64,000 bases of DNA from an uncultured Clostridia bacterium (GTDB lineage: Bacteria > Bacillota > Clostridia > TANB77 > CAG-508): NCBI GenBank assembly GCA_934149165.1, contig CAKPDY010000006.1, forward strand, positions 11,201 through 75,200, in the 5' to 3' direction. Below are positions 16,892 through 27,797 of this stretch, piece by piece (within the stretch, counting starts at the first letter, position 1; each line of letters starts with the position of its first letter). A model generated the notes under the pieces. It was not told the DNA's origin, did no database searches, and saw only the letters and a program-made list of their open reading frames with translations. The translations under genes were made by a program, and so were the position numbers.

Positions 16892-19800
16892 TTATTTTTC
16901 ATCTTTCCAAAATTTTAAAAAATCAATAACTTCCTCTAATTGCTTAATCTCACCATTTGATTTGCTTTTTAAAGTAATATATGGCTCTTTACCAGGTGAA
17001 AAACTAATTTGATTTTTATATTTTTCAATTACCTTATTTACCATATTAATATCAAACTTTTTAGCATCAAAATAAAATACAAAATTATCTTTTCTTTTAG
17101 TTAATTTTAAAATATTTAAAAATCTACACATTTCTTTAATACGAACAATGTCAAATAAATTTTCTATTTCAGCTGGCATATTTCCATATCTATCTATAAG
17201 TTCATCTATAACATTTGCAATATCTTGTTCAGTTCTACACAATGCTATAGATTGATAAATTTCAATTTTTTGACTAGAATCACTAATATATTCATCTGGA
17301 ATATATGTTGAAATATTTAAGTCTATTTGTACATCTATTTCTTCTTGAACTTCTATTCCTTGCATTTCTTTTATAACTTCATCTAGTAATTTACAATACA
17401 TTTCATAACCAACTTGTTCCATATGACCATGTTGAATTTCACCAAGTAAACTACCTGCACCTCTTATCTCTAAATCCCTCATTGCAATTTTAAAACCTGA
17501 ACCGAATTCTGTAAATTCTTTTATTGCTTTTAAGCGTTTATCTGCAACTTCTGATAGCATTTTATCTGGCTTATATGTTATATATGCATATGCTTGTTTA
17601 TCTGCTCTACCTACTCTACCTCTAATTTGGTATAATTGTGCTAATCCAAGCCTATCTGCATTTTCAACTATTATAGTATTAGCATTTGGAATATCTATTC
17701 CAGATTCCAAAATTGTTGTACATACTAATACATTTGTTTTTTTATTAATAAAATCAATCATTATTTCTTCTATTTCTCTTCCTGACATTCTTCCATTAGC
17801 AACACTAACTTTTGCTTCTGGAACAAGACTAGAAATTTCCATAGCTTTTTTTGTAATATTTTCTACATTATTAAATAAATAAAATACTTGACCATTTCTT
17901 TCAATTTCTTTTATAATTGCTTCTTTAATTACATCTACATCATATTCTAATACATAAGTTTGAACTGGTTTTCTAATTTGTGGTGGTTCATAAATTACAG
18001 ACATATCTCTAACACCAACTATAGACATATGTAATGTTCTAGGAATTGGTGTTGCAGTCATTGTTAAAACATCTATATTATTTTTCAATTGTTTAATTTT
18101 TTCTTTAGCTTTTACTCCAAATCTATGTTCCTCATCTATAATTAATAATCCTAAATCTTTAAATTCCACATCATCACTAAGCATTCTATGTGTACCTACT
18201 ACAACATCAATATCACCCAATTTTAATTTTCTAACAATTTCTGCTTGTTGCTTTTGTGTTCTAAATCTATTTAATACTTCTACATTAATTGCAAAATCTT
18301 TCATTCTTTTTCTAAATTCTTCAAACTGTTGGTTTGCCAAAACAGTTGTTGGTACTAAATATGCAACTTGTTTATGATCCATTACAGCTTTAAATGCTGC
18401 TCTTATTGCTACTTCTGTTTTTCCATATCCAACATCTCCACAAAGTAACCTATCCATTGGTTTACTTGATTCCATGTCTTTTTTTACTTCTTCTATACAA
18501 CGTAATTGATCTTCTGTTTCAACATATTCAAAATTTTCTTCAAATTGTTTTTGCCAATCTGTATCTTTGCTAAAAGCATATCCCGAAATTTTTTCCCTTT
18601 TTGCATATAATTCTATTAATTCTTTTGCTACTTCTCGTAAATTGTTTTTCACTCTTGTTTTTACTTTAGACCAATCTTTTCCACCTAATTTATATATTTT
18701 AGGGCTACCTTCACCACCAACATATTTTCTAATTGTATCCATATTTGTTGTTGGAACATACAAAATATCATCATCTAAATATCTAATCTTTATATAATCT
18801 TTTACAACATTATCTGCTTCAATAGTGTTTACACCAATATATTGACCAATACCATGTGAAGAATGAACTACATAGTCACCTATATTCAAATCTGCAAAAA
18901 CTACTTTTTCTCCTTCTTTAAAGTCTTTTGCTACTTTTTTCTTTTTTACAGGAATACTTGTGAAAAAATCCTCACTTGAAATTACAAGCAAATTCAAGTC
19001 ATAATCTTCAAACCCTGAAGTTAGTGCACCAGTTGTTATTAATACTTTTCCTTTTTCAAGTTTTTCTACTTTTTTTACAAAAATATTTTCTATATTTTTG
19101 TCTTTTAACATAACCGAAATTTTTCTAGCATTTTCTTCGCTTCCACCAAGAATTAAAATGCTTTTTTGTTTTTTTATTGCATCATTTATTGTAATACACA
19201 TATTATCAATTTCATTTTTATAATACAAAACATCTCTATAATTAAAACTCCAATTTATGTTTGTAATTTTATTGCTTACAACATCATCTTTATACAATAA
19301 TATACTATCATTTCTACCTGTATTGTCCTCAATTTTTTTCAATAAATTTTCTTCTACATGTTGTTCATTGTTACTAAAATTATTATTTATATCTTTATAA
19401 GTTGATAAATTATTAATAATATCTGGAATGCTTTTTTCTTTTTCTAAAAGATTTCTAATTAAATTTTTATTTTCTATTATTATATTATCGATTCTTTGAT
19501 TTATTTTTCCAAATTCATCTAAAACTATTACAAATTTATCTAAATATTCTAAAATATTTGATTTTTTACTATAAAAACTATTATAGTATTTATCTATTTT
19601 ACTAATATAATCGCCTGAACGTATTACTTCCAAATCTTCTTTTAAATTAGTTTTATTTGTGTAATTATTTTGTTCAATTTTTTTTATTACTTCATCTATT
19701 CCATATTCCAAAATGTATTCATGTGATGGATTTATTTGAATATCATCAAGCATTTCTACTGATCTTTGAGAAACAATATCAAATTTTCTTATTGAGTCTA

Positions 19801-20392
19801 TATCATCTCCCCAAAGTTCTATTCTAACACCATATTTTTCTGAAACAGATATATCTACAATTCCACCTCTAATACTAAATTGTCCTCTTCCATCTATTAA
19901 TTCTTTTCTTTCAAATCCTAAATCTACTAGTTTTTGTTTTAAATAATCTGTATTAATTGTATCTCCAACTTTTAATTTTATATCATTTTTATATAACACA
20001 TTTTTTGGTATCATATTTTGCATTATAGTTTCTATTGTAATTATTAAAATATCTACTTTATTATTATGTATATTGTTTAAAACTTGTATTCTTTCATATG
20101 GTAAATCTTTACTTTCAGCTATGTAATCATAAGTTACAATTTCTTTTTTTGGAAAAATTGCAATATTTTTATTAAAATACTCTAAGTCTTTTAGTAATCT
20201 TTTTGCTTGAATTTGATTATATGTTATTATACATATATTTTTATTTAAATTATTATTTAATGATGCTAAAATTTGAATTTTTCCCATATCAGATAAGCCC
20301 GATAAACTTATCGGACTTTGTTTTGTTTTTATATGATTAATTATTTCTGAAAACTTTTTTGAATTTTCCAATTCATTTATTAGAATATTCAA
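16892..20392 (-). CDS. mfd: Transcription-repair coupling factor
   Basis: The 1166-aa protein follows the Mfd layout: an N-terminal UvrB-like region with [22 protein letters not shown], an RNA polymerase-interaction (CarD-like) domain with [17 protein letters not shown], then RecG-like helicase lobes with [19 protein letters not shown] (Walker A), [10 protein letters not shown] (Walker B), [12 protein letters not shown] and [13 protein letters not shown], and a C-terminal TRCF domain. Mfd removes RNA polymerase stalled at lesions and recruits UvrA. It is complete and unbroken over 3.5 kb, which matters for judging the frameshifts elsewhere. Neighbours are a SpoU methyltransferase and dnaE. 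Confidence 0.97.
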   Translation of the reverse strand: MNILINELENSKKFSEIINHIKTKQSPISLSGLSDMGKIQILASLNNNLNKNICIITYNQIQAKRLLKDLEYFNKNIAIFPKKEIVTYDYIAESKDLPYERIQVLNNIHNNKVDILIITIETIMQNMIPKNVLYKNDIKLKVGDTINTDYLKQKLVDLGFERKELIDGRGQFSIRGGIVDISVSEKYGVRIELWGDDIDSIRKFDIVSQRSVEMLDDIQINPSHEYILEYGIDEVIKKIEQNNYTNKTNLKEDLEVIRSGDYISKIDKYYNSFYSKKSNILEYLDKFVIVLDEFGKINQRIDNIIIENKNLIRNLLEKEKSIPDIINNLSTYKDINNNFSNNEQHVEENLLKKIEDNTGRNDSILLYKDDVVSNKITNINWSFNYRDVLYYKNEIDNMCITINDAIKKQKSILILGGSEENARKISVMLKDKNIENIFVKKVEKLEKGKVLITTGALTSGFEDYDLNLLVISSEDFFTSIPVKKKKVAKDFKEGEKVVFADLNIGDYVVHSSHGIGQYIGVNTIEADNVVKDYIKIRYLDDDILYVPTTNMDTIRKYVGGEGSPKIYKLGGKDWSKVKTRVKNNLREVAKELIELYAKREKISGYAFSKDTDWQKQFEENFEYVETEDQLRCIEEVKKDMESSKPMDRLLCGDVGYGKTEVAIRAAFKAVMDHKQVAYLVPTTVLANQQFEEFRKRMKDFAINVEVLNRFRTQKQQAEIVRKLKLGDIDVVVGTHRMLSDDVEFKDLGLLIIDEEHRFGVKAKEKIKQLKNNIDVLTMTATPIPRTLHMSIVGVRDMSVIYEPPQIRKPVQTYVLEYDVDVIKEAIIKEIERNGQVFYLFNNVENITKKAMEISSLVPEAKVSVANGRMSGREIEEIMIDFINKKTNVLVCTTILESGIDIPNANTIIVENADRLGLAQLYQIRGRVGRADKQAYAYITYKPDKMLSEVADKRLKAIKEFTEFGSGFKIAMRDLEIRGAGSLLGEIQHGHMEQVGYEMYCKLLDEVIKEMQGIEVQEEIDVQIDLNISTYIPDEYISDSSQKIEIYQSIALCRTEQDIANVIDELIDRYGNMPAEIENLFDIVRIKEMCRFLNILKLTKRKDNFVFYFDAKKFDINMVNKVIEKYKNQISFSPGKEPYITLKSKSNGEIKQLEEVIDFLKFWKDEK

Positions 20393-20502
20393 TTTCTATT
20401 CATTCCTTTCACTGTTTTCATTTTTTATTTATAATTATATTTATATTTCTATTTTACCAAAAAAATGTTCTTTAGTCAATGCATATTTTCTACTATTTTC
20501 CA

Positions 20503-23500
20503 CTATTTTTCTACATTTTGCTCTCCAACAATATCAATAAACTCATTCAAAATTTCATTATTCATCAAAACTCCACCAGCAGAATCAACTTTATTTCCAT
20601 TTTTTATATCAATTCTACAATTATTTCTGTCTCCTGAAAAGAATCTTATTGCTCCACGAAGTTTTTCTTTTTGTTCTTCATTCAAATTAGTAATATTAAT
20701 TTCTATAGATTTAATTCCTTTATTTATATTTTTTTCAGAATTTGCACCTTTTTCACTATTTTCCTTAAACGGTAAAATTTTATTAGCAACAATTTTTACA
20801 TCTTCATCTTCCCTAATACTTAATCTACCCTCAACCAAAACAATACTTTCATCCATTAGAATATCTGAACACATTTGATAGCAATTCTCAAAAACAATTA
20901 TCTCACATTGTCCAAATAAATCTTCTATTGTTACAAAGGCCATAATTTTATTATTTTTAGTATATTTCTTTTTTACACTATTAATTATTCCAGCAATTCT
21001 AACAACTTGACCATCTCTATACTTAGGAACGTCTTCCATTATCTTGTCTTCCGTTTCTTGCAATTGTTTCATTTTCAAAGTATTTATATTTGTTTGCTCA
21101 GCAATTTGTTCTCTAAACTGTTCTAGCGGATGACCAGAAATATATAATCCTAGCATTTCTTTTTCCATTGATAAAAGTTCTTTTTCTGTATATTCTTTTA
21201 AAGTAGTATATTTATATTTCATTTTTTCAAGTTGATTTTCAACATTGTTATTTGAATTATCATTTTCATTTTTTTCAATATTATCTGTACCACCAAAAGC
21301 TAAATCAAACATTGTAACTTGCCCTTTAAAACTTTTTTTATTAGTATCAGCAATACTATCCAAAATATCTTCAAAAGATGCCATTAAAGTGCTTCTTGTT
21401 TGTTCAAATTCATCAAAAGCTCCTGCTTTTATTAGACTTTCTATACATTTTTTATTAACAGATTCACATTGCATTCTTTCACAAAAATCTGAAAAATCCT
21501 TGAATATACCATTTTCTTCACGATTTTTAACAATAGCATCTACAACTGCAGTTCCAACATTTTTTATACTTCCTAATCCAAATCTTATTTTTCCTTCATC
21601 AACTGTAAAACGAGTAAAACTTTTATTTATATCTGGTTTTAAAATTTGGATTCCCATTTTTCTACATTCATCTATATATAGTGGAACTTTATCTAAATTT
21701 CCTAAAAAGCTATTTAATGTTGCAGCCATAAATTCCTCTTTATAGTATGCTTTCAAATATGCTGTTCTATAAGATACAACTGCATAAGCAGCAGCATGCG
21801 ATTTATTAAAAGCATATTTAGCAAATTCAGCCATTTCATCAAATATTGTATTTGCAGATTTTTCATCTATTCCGTTTCTGATGCAACCAGGAATTATAAC
21901 ATTTCCATTTTCATCTGTTTGTCCATGTATAAAATATTCTCTTTCTTTTGCCATTACATCTAGTTTTTTCTTACCCATAGCACGACGAACTAAATCAGCT
22001 CTACCTAAAGAATATCCTGCCAAATCTCTAACTATTTGCATAACTTGTTCTTGATATACCATACAACCATATGTTACTTCTAATATTGGTTTTAAAGCTG
22101 GATGAGTATACACAGCATGTTCTGGGTCTTGTTTATTTGCAATATATCTTGGAATTTGATCCATTGGACCAGGACGATATAATGAAACCCCTGCTATTAT
22201 ATCTTCTAAACAATCTGGTTTTAATTCTTTCATAAAGTTTGTCATACCTTGGCTTTCAAATTGGAATATTCCCATACTATCTCCATTTTGCCAAAGTTTA
22301 TATACTTTAGGGTCATTCATTTCTCTATCAAAAGCAACATCTATTCCTCTATTTTGTTTTACTAAATTAATTGTATCTTGTATTACTGTTAATGTACGTA
22401 ATCCTAAAAAATCCATTTTTAGTAAACCTAATTCTTCTAGTGTTGTCATTATAAATTGTGTAGATATTAAACCATCACGAACATATAATGGAACATATGT
22501 ATCAACTGGTTCTTTTGTTATAACTATTCCACATGCATGTGTTGAAGCTTGTCTTGGTAGCCCCTCTAACCCCATAGCTATTTCTAATAATTTATTTATT
22601 TCAGGATCATTTTCATAAAGTTCACTTAATTCTCTATTTTGTTCTAAAGCCTTTTTTATTGTGATATGTAATTCATTTGGTATCATTTTTGCAAGTTTAT
22701 CTGTTTCGGCATATGGAATATCTAAAGCTCTTCCAACATCGCGAATTACCATCCTTGCAGACATTGTTCCAAAAGTTATAATTTGCGAAACATGGTCTTG
22801 TCCATATTTTCTTCCAACATAATCTATTACCTCTTGTCTTCTTTCATAGCAAAAATCGACATCAAAGTCAGGCATACTAATTCTTTCTGGATTTAAAAAT
22901 CTTTCAAAAATCAAGCTGTATTTTATCGGATCTATATCTGTAATTCCTATTGCATATGCAACAATTGAGCCTGCACCAGAACCACGTCCTGGTCCAACTG
23001 GTATTCCTTGTGATTTGGCATAATTTATATAATCCCAAACTATTAAGAAATAATCAACATATCCCATCTTTTTTATTACTGATAATTCATATTCTGCTCT
23101 ATCTAAAATTTCTTTTGTTACATTTTCTGCATACTTTATTTTAATACCATCATCACATAATTTTTTTAGATAATCAAAATGTGTTTCAAATTCTTCTGGT
23201 ACATCATAATTTGGCAAAATTGTATGACCAAATTCAAAATCTACATTACATTTATTTGCTATTTCTACTGTGTTTTCTATTGCTTCTGGAATATTTTTAA
23301 AATATTCAGACATTTCTTCAGGTGATTTTACATAAAAATCATCTGTTTCAAATTTCATTCTATCTTCATCAGTCATCCTTTTACCTGTTTGAATACATAG
23401 TAAAACTTCATGATTATAACTATCTTCTTTTTTTAAATAATGTGCATCATTTGTTGCAACTAGCTTAATTCCTAGTTTACGAGATAATTGTACTAATTTT

Positions 23501-24060
23501 TGATTAACTATAATCTGCTCTCTTAACGTATTAGCTTGAACTTCTAAATAGTAATCATCACCAAATAAGTTTTTATGCCATAATGCTACTTCTTCAGCTT
23601 TTTGGGGATTATCATGTAATAAATTTTGAGCTACTTCTCCTCCTAAACAGGCGCTACAACAAATTAAACCTTCATGATATTTTTCTAAAATTTCTTTATC
23701 TATACGAGGTTTATAATAATATCCATCTACAAAACCTAATGAAACCAACTTTGATAAATTTTTATATCCTTCATTATTTTTAGCTAATAGTATTAAGTGG
23801 TAATATTTATTATCAATATTAGGTTCTTTATCAAACCTTGTACGAGGTGCAACATATACCTCACATCCTATAATAGGCTTAACTCCATTTGCCTTACATG
23901 CTTTGTAAAAATCTATTACACCAAACATAACACCATGATCTGTAATTGCTATTGAATCCATTCCTAATTCTTTTGCCCTTACAGGTAAATCTTTTATTCT
24001 ATTTGCTCCATCTAGTAAACTGAATTCACTATGTACGTGTAAATGTACAAAATTTGGCAT
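20503..24060 (-). CDS. dnaE: DNA polymerase III alpha subunit, DnaE type
   Basis: The 1185-aa protein begins with a PHP domain (FVHLHVHSEFSLLDGANRI, AITDHGVMFG), followed by the polymerase core with GPGRGSGAGSIVAYA and the catalytic aspartates in PDFDVDFCYERR, tandem helix-hairpin-helix motifs, and a C-terminal OB-fold (VVRIAGIINSVKKKYTKNNK). There is no proofreading exonuclease insertion, so it is DnaE rather than PolC. It may act with PolC as the primer-extending polymerase or as the main replicase; the window cannot tell. It has a promoter at 24092-24120 and a RBS AAGGAAGTAGATA. Confidence 0.97.
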   Translation of the reverse strand: MPNFVHLHVHSEFSLLDGANRIKDLPVRAKELGMDSIAITDHGVMFGVIDFYKACKANGVKPIIGCEVYVAPRTRFDKEPNIDNKYYHLILLAKNNEGYKNLSKLVSLGFVDGYYYKPRIDKEILEKYHEGLICCSACLGGEVAQNLLHDNPQKAEEVALWHKNLFGDDYYLEVQANTLREQIIVNQKLVQLSRKLGIKLVATNDAHYLKKEDSYNHEVLLCIQTGKRMTDEDRMKFETDDFYVKSPEEMSEYFKNIPEAIENTVEIANKCNVDFEFGHTILPNYDVPEEFETHFDYLKKLCDDGIKIKYAENVTKEILDRAEYELSVIKKMGYVDYFLIVWDYINYAKSQGIPVGPGRGSGAGSIVAYAIGITDIDPIKYSLIFERFLNPERISMPDFDVDFCYERRQEVIDYVGRKYGQDHVSQIITFGTMSARMVIRDVGRALDIPYAETDKLAKMIPNELHITIKKALEQNRELSELYENDPEINKLLEIAMGLEGLPRQASTHACGIVITKEPVDTYVPLYVRDGLISTQFIMTTLEELGLLKMDFLGLRTLTVIQDTINLVKQNRGIDVAFDREMNDPKVYKLWQNGDSMGIFQFESQGMTNFMKELKPDCLEDIIAGVSLYRPGPMDQIPRYIANKQDPEHAVYTHPALKPILEVTYGCMVYQEQVMQIVRDLAGYSLGRADLVRRAMGKKKLDVMAKEREYFIHGQTDENGNVIIPGCIRNGIDEKSANTIFDEMAEFAKYAFNKSHAAAYAVVSYRTAYLKAYYKEEFMAATLNSFLGNLDKVPLYIDECRKMGIQILKPDINKSFTRFTVDEGKIRFGLGSIKNVGTAVVDAIVKNREENGIFKDFSDFCERMQCESVNKKCIESLIKAGAFDEFEQTRSTLMASFEDILDSIADTNKKSFKGQVTMFDLAFGGTDNIEKNENDNSNNNVENQLEKMKYKYTTLKEYTEKELLSMEKEMLGLYISGHPLEQFREQIAEQTNINTLKMKQLQETEDKIMEDVPKYRDGQVVRIAGIINSVKKKYTKNNKIMAFVTIEDLFGQCEIIVFENCYQMCSDILMDESIVLVEGRLSIREDEDVKIVANKILPFKENSEKGANSEKNINKGIKSIEINITNLNEEQKEKLRGAIRFFSGDRNNCRIDIKNGNKVDSAGGVLMNNEILNEFIDIVGEQNVEK

Positions 24061-24091
24061 TATTATCTACTTCCTTTCTATTATTCTAAAT

Positions 24092-24120
24092 TTTATATCA
24101 TACTTTCAATAGAATTTCAA
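24092..24120 (-). promoter_or_regulatory. Sigma-A promoter of dnaE
   Basis: On the minus strand TTGAAA, 17 nt, TATAAA, with a TGn extended -10, about 32 bp upstream of ATG 24060. The -35 lies in a short inverted repeat, CAATAG...CTATTG (24105-24130). Confidence 0.7.
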
Positions 24121-24200
24121 TCTATTGAAAAGATTATGTGGCTACAGCCATTATAGTTCAACACTTTTTCAATTATTTGCCTAAAAGCAAGAATTAAATA

Positions 24201-24220
24201 TGCAGGTATTACGTAACCCA
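24201..24220. repeat. Partial copy of the 31.8-kb palindrome family
   Basis: TGCAGGTA is joined directly to TTACGTAACCCA. Both words also occur, about 18 bp apart, in the palindrome and right flank at 31748-31880. This looks like a shortened relic of the same element in the dnaE/24404 intergenic region. Nothing else is recognised between 24121 and 24311. Confidence 0.5.
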
Positions 24221-24311
24221 AATAAAATATATTATTGTTCTAAAGTGTAGGTTTTTGTATATTTTTGTCAAAACTAGTCGACATATTATATTAACTTTTT
24301 CTTATTTTGTA

Positions 24312-24340
24312 TTTACATTTCTCCATTTTACTGGTATAAT
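24312..24340 (+). promoter_or_regulatory. Strong promoter of the orphan 91-aa gene
   Basis: TTTACA, 17-nt spacer, TATAAT, with extended TGG before the -10. The leader is about 57 nt and ends with a near-perfect AAAGGAGGA ribosome site. Confidence 0.8.
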
Positions 24341-24403
24341 AGATTTTGTGAAACATACAAAATGGAGTTACAATAACATCACTACAAAGGAGGATTTTAC
24401 ACA

Positions 24404-24679
24404 ATGCCTATTGAAATTCCAAATATCAATGAGTTTGTACTCAATGATATTAAGTCAACTGTTAATAATAATAACAGTAACTTTTTGAAAATCAGTAATG
24501 CCAATCTTGAATTACTTAAAAATGTAACAGAGGTAATCTATCCTGATTGCATCCTTTACTTAGGAAACAAAATTTCAATCTGTTTTATTCAGTCATATCT
24601 GCTGAAAAAAAACATAGAAATTTCCTCAATTGAAAGATGTATGTCACAAGAATTAAGCATTCTGAAGGTTACTTTTTAA
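24404..24679 (+). CDS. Orphan 91-aa protein of unknown function
   Basis: This small gene has every sign of being real: a consensus promoter 64 bp upstream, an AAAGGAGGATTTTACACA ribosome site, ATG 24404, and a strong terminator 52 bp after the stop. It is the only plus-strand gene between dnaE and the FAD protein. The product starts MPIEIPNINEFVLNDIKS, has an Asn-rich bend (NNNNS) and continues with mixed hydrophobic helices and strands (VIYPDCILYLGNKISICFIQSY would be beta-rich). There is no clear signal peptide. I do not recognise a family. Confidence 0.7.
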   Translation: MPIEIPNINEFVLNDIKSTVNNNNSNFLKISNANLELLKNVTEVIYPDCILYLGNKISICFIQSYLLKKNIEISSIERCMSQELSILKVTF

Positions 24680-24730
24680 TTCAAACCTTAACTGAATTTT
24701 CAAAAACACAAAATTTTCACTTATGAATTT

Positions 24731-24776
24731 GAGACTTTATGAACAATACTAACTGTTCCATAAAGTCTCATATTTT
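24731..24776 (+). terminator. Terminator of the orphan 91-aa gene
   Basis: GAGACTTTATGAACA pairs with TGTTCCATAAAGTCTC (one bulged C), followed by ATATTTTT. Confidence 0.85.
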
Positions 24777-24801
24777 TCATATATGTAACAATTCAAATTT
24801 T

Positions 24802-26226
24802 TTATAAATTCCTTGCCATTTGTACACCTGAAGCAGAAGCCATCATTAATCCCCTTGTCATTCCACCGCCATCTCCAATACAAAACAATCCTTTAACACT
24901 AGTTTCAAAATTATTATTAATTAATACTTTATTACTATAAAATTTAATTTCAGGTCCATATAATAAATTATCTGGATTGGCAAACCCCTCAACAATTTTA
25001 TCCATCTCTTTTATAAACTGTAAAATATCTGTCATTGTTCTATAACCTATTGCAAAAGTTATATCTCCTGGCACAGCTGATTTAAGTGTTGGTACAACCG
25101 AATTTGAGTCTAATTCATTTTGCCATGTTCTCTTACCTCTGTTAATATCTCCTAATCTCTGAACTACAACATTTCCTTGACCCAATTCATTTAAGTTTTT
25201 AGCAACATTTCTTCCATATTCAATTGGTTTATTAAATGGATATGTAAAATTATGTGACACTAATATTGCTAAATTTGTATTTGTACTTTTTTTATCTTTA
25301 TAAGAATGACCATTTACCAAAGTTAAATTATTGTCATATACTTCTGAAGATACAAAACCACTAGGATTTTGACAAAATGTTCTTACTTTATCTTTAAATG
25401 GATATGGATATCCTATAAATTTTCCTTCATACATATATTTATTAATATTTTCCATAACTGAATTTGGTAATTCATATCTAATTCCTATATCAACAACACC
25501 AGCTCTAGACTCTATATTATGTTTATTACACATTTCTGATAACCAATTTGCACCTTTTCTTCCAACAGCAATTACAACATTATTTGAATAAAATTCTTCG
25601 ACTCTTTCGCTTTTTACAGATTTGGTTATTACGCCCTTTACAATATTATTTTCAATAATTATGTCTTCAACAACTGTCTCAAATTTCATATTTACTTCAT
25701 TTTCTTCTAAATATTTTTCTAATTTTTGATACAATTCATGTGCTTTTTCAGTTCCTAAATGCCTTATTGGAATATCTATTAAATTAATTCCCTCTTTTTT
25801 AGATTTATTTCTAATTTTTGAAACTTCTTCTTTATATTCCACTCCTTCAAGCTTAGTATCTGCACCAAATTTTAAATAAATATCATCTGTATAATCAATA
25901 ATCTTTTTAGTAGCTTCAACACCTATATATTTATGCAAACAGCCCCCTACATAAATATCATCATCTTCTTCATTATACAATGAAAGTTTCCCATCCGAAA
26001 ATGCACCTGCACCAGAAAAACCACTTGTTATATTACAAAAAGGCTTACATTTTGTACACTTTCCTGTTTTTTCTATTGGACATACTCTATTTTCAACACG
26101 TTTACCTTGTTCAATTAATAAAACATTTTTTGCCTTTCCAAGCTGAATTAATTCATATGCACAAAATATAGAGCTTGGTCCCATTCCTATTAAAATAGTA
26201 TCATATTTATTTGATTTTTCTGACAT
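24802..26226 (-). CDS. FAD-dependent dehydrogenase-like protein (COG2509 type)
   Basis: The 474-aa protein begins with a Rossmann motif YDTILIGMGPSSIFCAYEL and LLIEQGKRVENR, followed by a cysteine cluster CPIEKTGKCTKCKPFC (two CxxC-like pairs), then GFSGAGAFSDGKLSL. Later motifs are VVIAVGRKGANWL and the C-terminal FAD-closing GLFCIGDGGGMTRGLMMASASG. This matches the COG2509 group of uncharacterised FAD oxidoreductases common in Clostridia. The cysteines suggest a metal or iron-sulfur site, which is inference. The substrate is unknown. It lies 48 bp downstream of rqcP and is likely co-transcribed with it. Confidence 0.85.
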   Translation of the reverse strand: MSEKSNKYDTILIGMGPSSIFCAYELIQLGKAKNVLLIEQGKRVENRVCPIEKTGKCTKCKPFCNITSGFSGAGAFSDGKLSLYNEEDDDIYVGGCLHKYIGVEATKKIIDYTDDIYLKFGADTKLEGVEYKEEVSKIRNKSKKEGINLIDIPIRHLGTEKAHELYQKLEKYLEENEVNMKFETVVEDIIIENNIVKGVITKSVKSERVEEFYSNNVVIAVGRKGANWLSEMCNKHNIESRAGVVDIGIRYELPNSVMENINKYMYEGKFIGYPYPFKDKVRTFCQNPSGFVSSEVYDNNLTLVNGHSYKDKKSTNTNLAILVSHNFTYPFNKPIEYGRNVAKNLNELGQGNVVVQRLGDINRGKRTWQNELDSNSVVPTLKSAVPGDITFAIGYRTMTDILQFIKEMDKIVEGFANPDNLLYGPEIKFYSNKVLINNNFETSVKGLFCIGDGGGMTRGLMMASASGVQMARNL

Positions 26227-26274
26227 AATATTTACCTCCTAATTTGTAAAAAATACACCATATTATTGTAAAAA

Positions 26275-26511
26275 TTATAAAATTTTAATTAATTCTCCTA
26301 TATTTTTACCCTGAGTAATTGGAATTTGTATTATCTCAAATTTTGAAATTTTATCTCCAAATTTTATTTCAACTACATCTCCAACTTTCACATCATAACT
26401 TGGTTTAACAATCTTTCCATTGACAACAACTCTACCATTATCTGCAGCCTCATTAGCCACAGTTCTTCTTTTAATTACTCTTGACACTTTTAAAAATTTA
26501 TCTAAGCGCAT
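26275..26511 (-). CDS. rqcP: S4-domain RNA-binding protein RqcP (YabO)
   Basis: The 78-aa protein is a single S4 domain: MRLDKFLKVSRVIKRRTVANE, NGRVVVNGKIVKPSYDVKVGD, then a short beta hairpin. This is the size and pattern of RqcP, which binds the obstructed 50S subunit with RqcH and drives alanine tailing in ribosome quality control. In Bacillus yabO lies near mfd; here mfd is about 6 kb away. It is divergent from spoVAD. Confidence 0.88.
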   Translation of the reverse strand: MRLDKFLKVSRVIKRRTVANEAADNGRVVVNGKIVKPSYDVKVGDVVEIKFGDKISKFEIIQIPITQGKNIGELIKIL

Positions 26512-26670
26512 TTATTCACTCTCCCTTCTGCTAAACTTTTTATACCATATTCGCTAAATTATTTCAAGCCCAATAAACAACTACCACTGATTGTTAGTTG
26601 CAAATTTTTTGCATAAATTTAGAATTATTGTAAAAAATATTAGCAATTACAATAAAAAGGAGGAATAGTT

Positions 26671-27675
26671 TTGGAACATATTGGAGAACAAACTATAAAA
26701 TTTAATAATCCACCAACAATTTTGGAAACCGCATGTATTGTTGGTCCTAAAGAATCACAAGGTCCAATGGCAAAATATTTTGATCAATGTATAGAGGATG
26801 AATTCTGGGGTGAAAAAAGTTGGGAAAAGGCTGAAAGTAAATTTGTAAAAGAAACTGTAAGTGGAGTCATTTCAAAATCTGGAATTTCTGCAACAGATAT
26901 AGATTATTGTTTTGCTGGAGATTTATTAAATCAATGTATTTCTTCTAGTTTTGGTTTACGTGAATTAAATATTCCATTTTTTGGTGTATTTGGTGCATGT
27001 TCTACATTTGCAGAAAGTATGTGTTTAGGAAGTGTTTTTGTTGCTTCAGGAGCTGCAAAAAATGTTTTATGTGCTACTTCTAGCCATTTTTGTAGTGCAG
27101 AAAAACAATTTAGATTTCCACTTGAATTAGGAAATCAACGTCCACCAACATCACAATGGACTGTAACTGGTTCTGGTGCTGCTATTATATCTGGTTCTGG
27201 ACAAGGTCCTTATATTACTCATATTACACCTGGGAAAATTGTGGATATGGGTATAAAAGATGCTAATAATATGGGAGCAGCAATGGCTCCTGCCGCACTT
27301 GCTACATTGGTAACTCATTTACGTGATACTGGTAGAAAGCCTAGTTATTATGATGCAATTATTACTGGTGATTTAGGTCATATTGGAAAAGATATTTTAG
27401 TAGAACTTGCCGAAACTAAAGGATACAATATTAGAGCTAATTACAATGATTGTGGTGTATTAATGTTTGATAAAGAAACACAAGATACCCACTCTGGTGG
27501 TTCTGGTTGTGCATGTTTGGGAACAGTTTTTTCTGGATATTTCTTTAATCAACTTAAACAGAAAAAAATGAAAAGAATACTTATGATTGCAACTGGTGCT
27601 TTAATGAATTCAACAAGTACCCAACAAGGCGAAAGTATTCCTGGAATAGCCCATGCTATTAGTATAGAAATTTAA
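26671..27675 (+). CDS. spoVAD: Stage V sporulation protein AD
   Basis: The 334-aa protein has a thiolase-like fold with the SpoVAD signatures: TAYIVGPKE-like ETACIVGPKES, DYCFAGDLLNQCISSSFGLRE, FGVFGACSTFAES, NVLCATSSHFCSAEKQFRFP, and ITGDLGHIGKD. SpoVAD is a subunit of the dipicolinic acid channel of the forespore. It starts with TTG at 26671, 8 nt after AAGGAGGA. spoVAE follows 122 bp downstream, but spoVAC, which normally precedes spoVAD, is not in the window: rqcP is divergent directly upstream. Confidence 0.95.
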   Translation: MEHIGEQTIKFNNPPTILETACIVGPKESQGPMAKYFDQCIEDEFWGEKSWEKAESKFVKETVSGVISKSGISATDIDYCFAGDLLNQCISSSFGLRELNIPFFGVFGACSTFAESMCLGSVFVASGAAKNVLCATSSHFCSAEKQFRFPLELGNQRPPTSQWTVTGSGAAIISGSGQGPYITHITPGKIVDMGIKDANNMGAAMAPAALATLVTHLRDTGRKPSYYDAIITGDLGHIGKDILVELAETKGYNIRANYNDCGVLMFDKETQDTHSGGSGCACLGTVFSGYFFNQLKQKKMKRILMIATGALMNSTSTQQGESIPGIAHAISIEI

Positions 27676-27797
27676 AATAACAATTGTAATAAATATTTGT
27701 TATCAATTACTTTTAATTACAAAAATAAAGTTACTATTTGAACTTAGTTTATTATACAAATTAAGTTTTAATGGTAACAAAAGAAAGGATTTTTTAT

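Noticed and set aside
26605..26645. Sigma-G/F promoter before spoVAD
   Set aside because: A GCATA word is present, but no -10 with acceptable spacing could be matched, so I do not list it as a feature.
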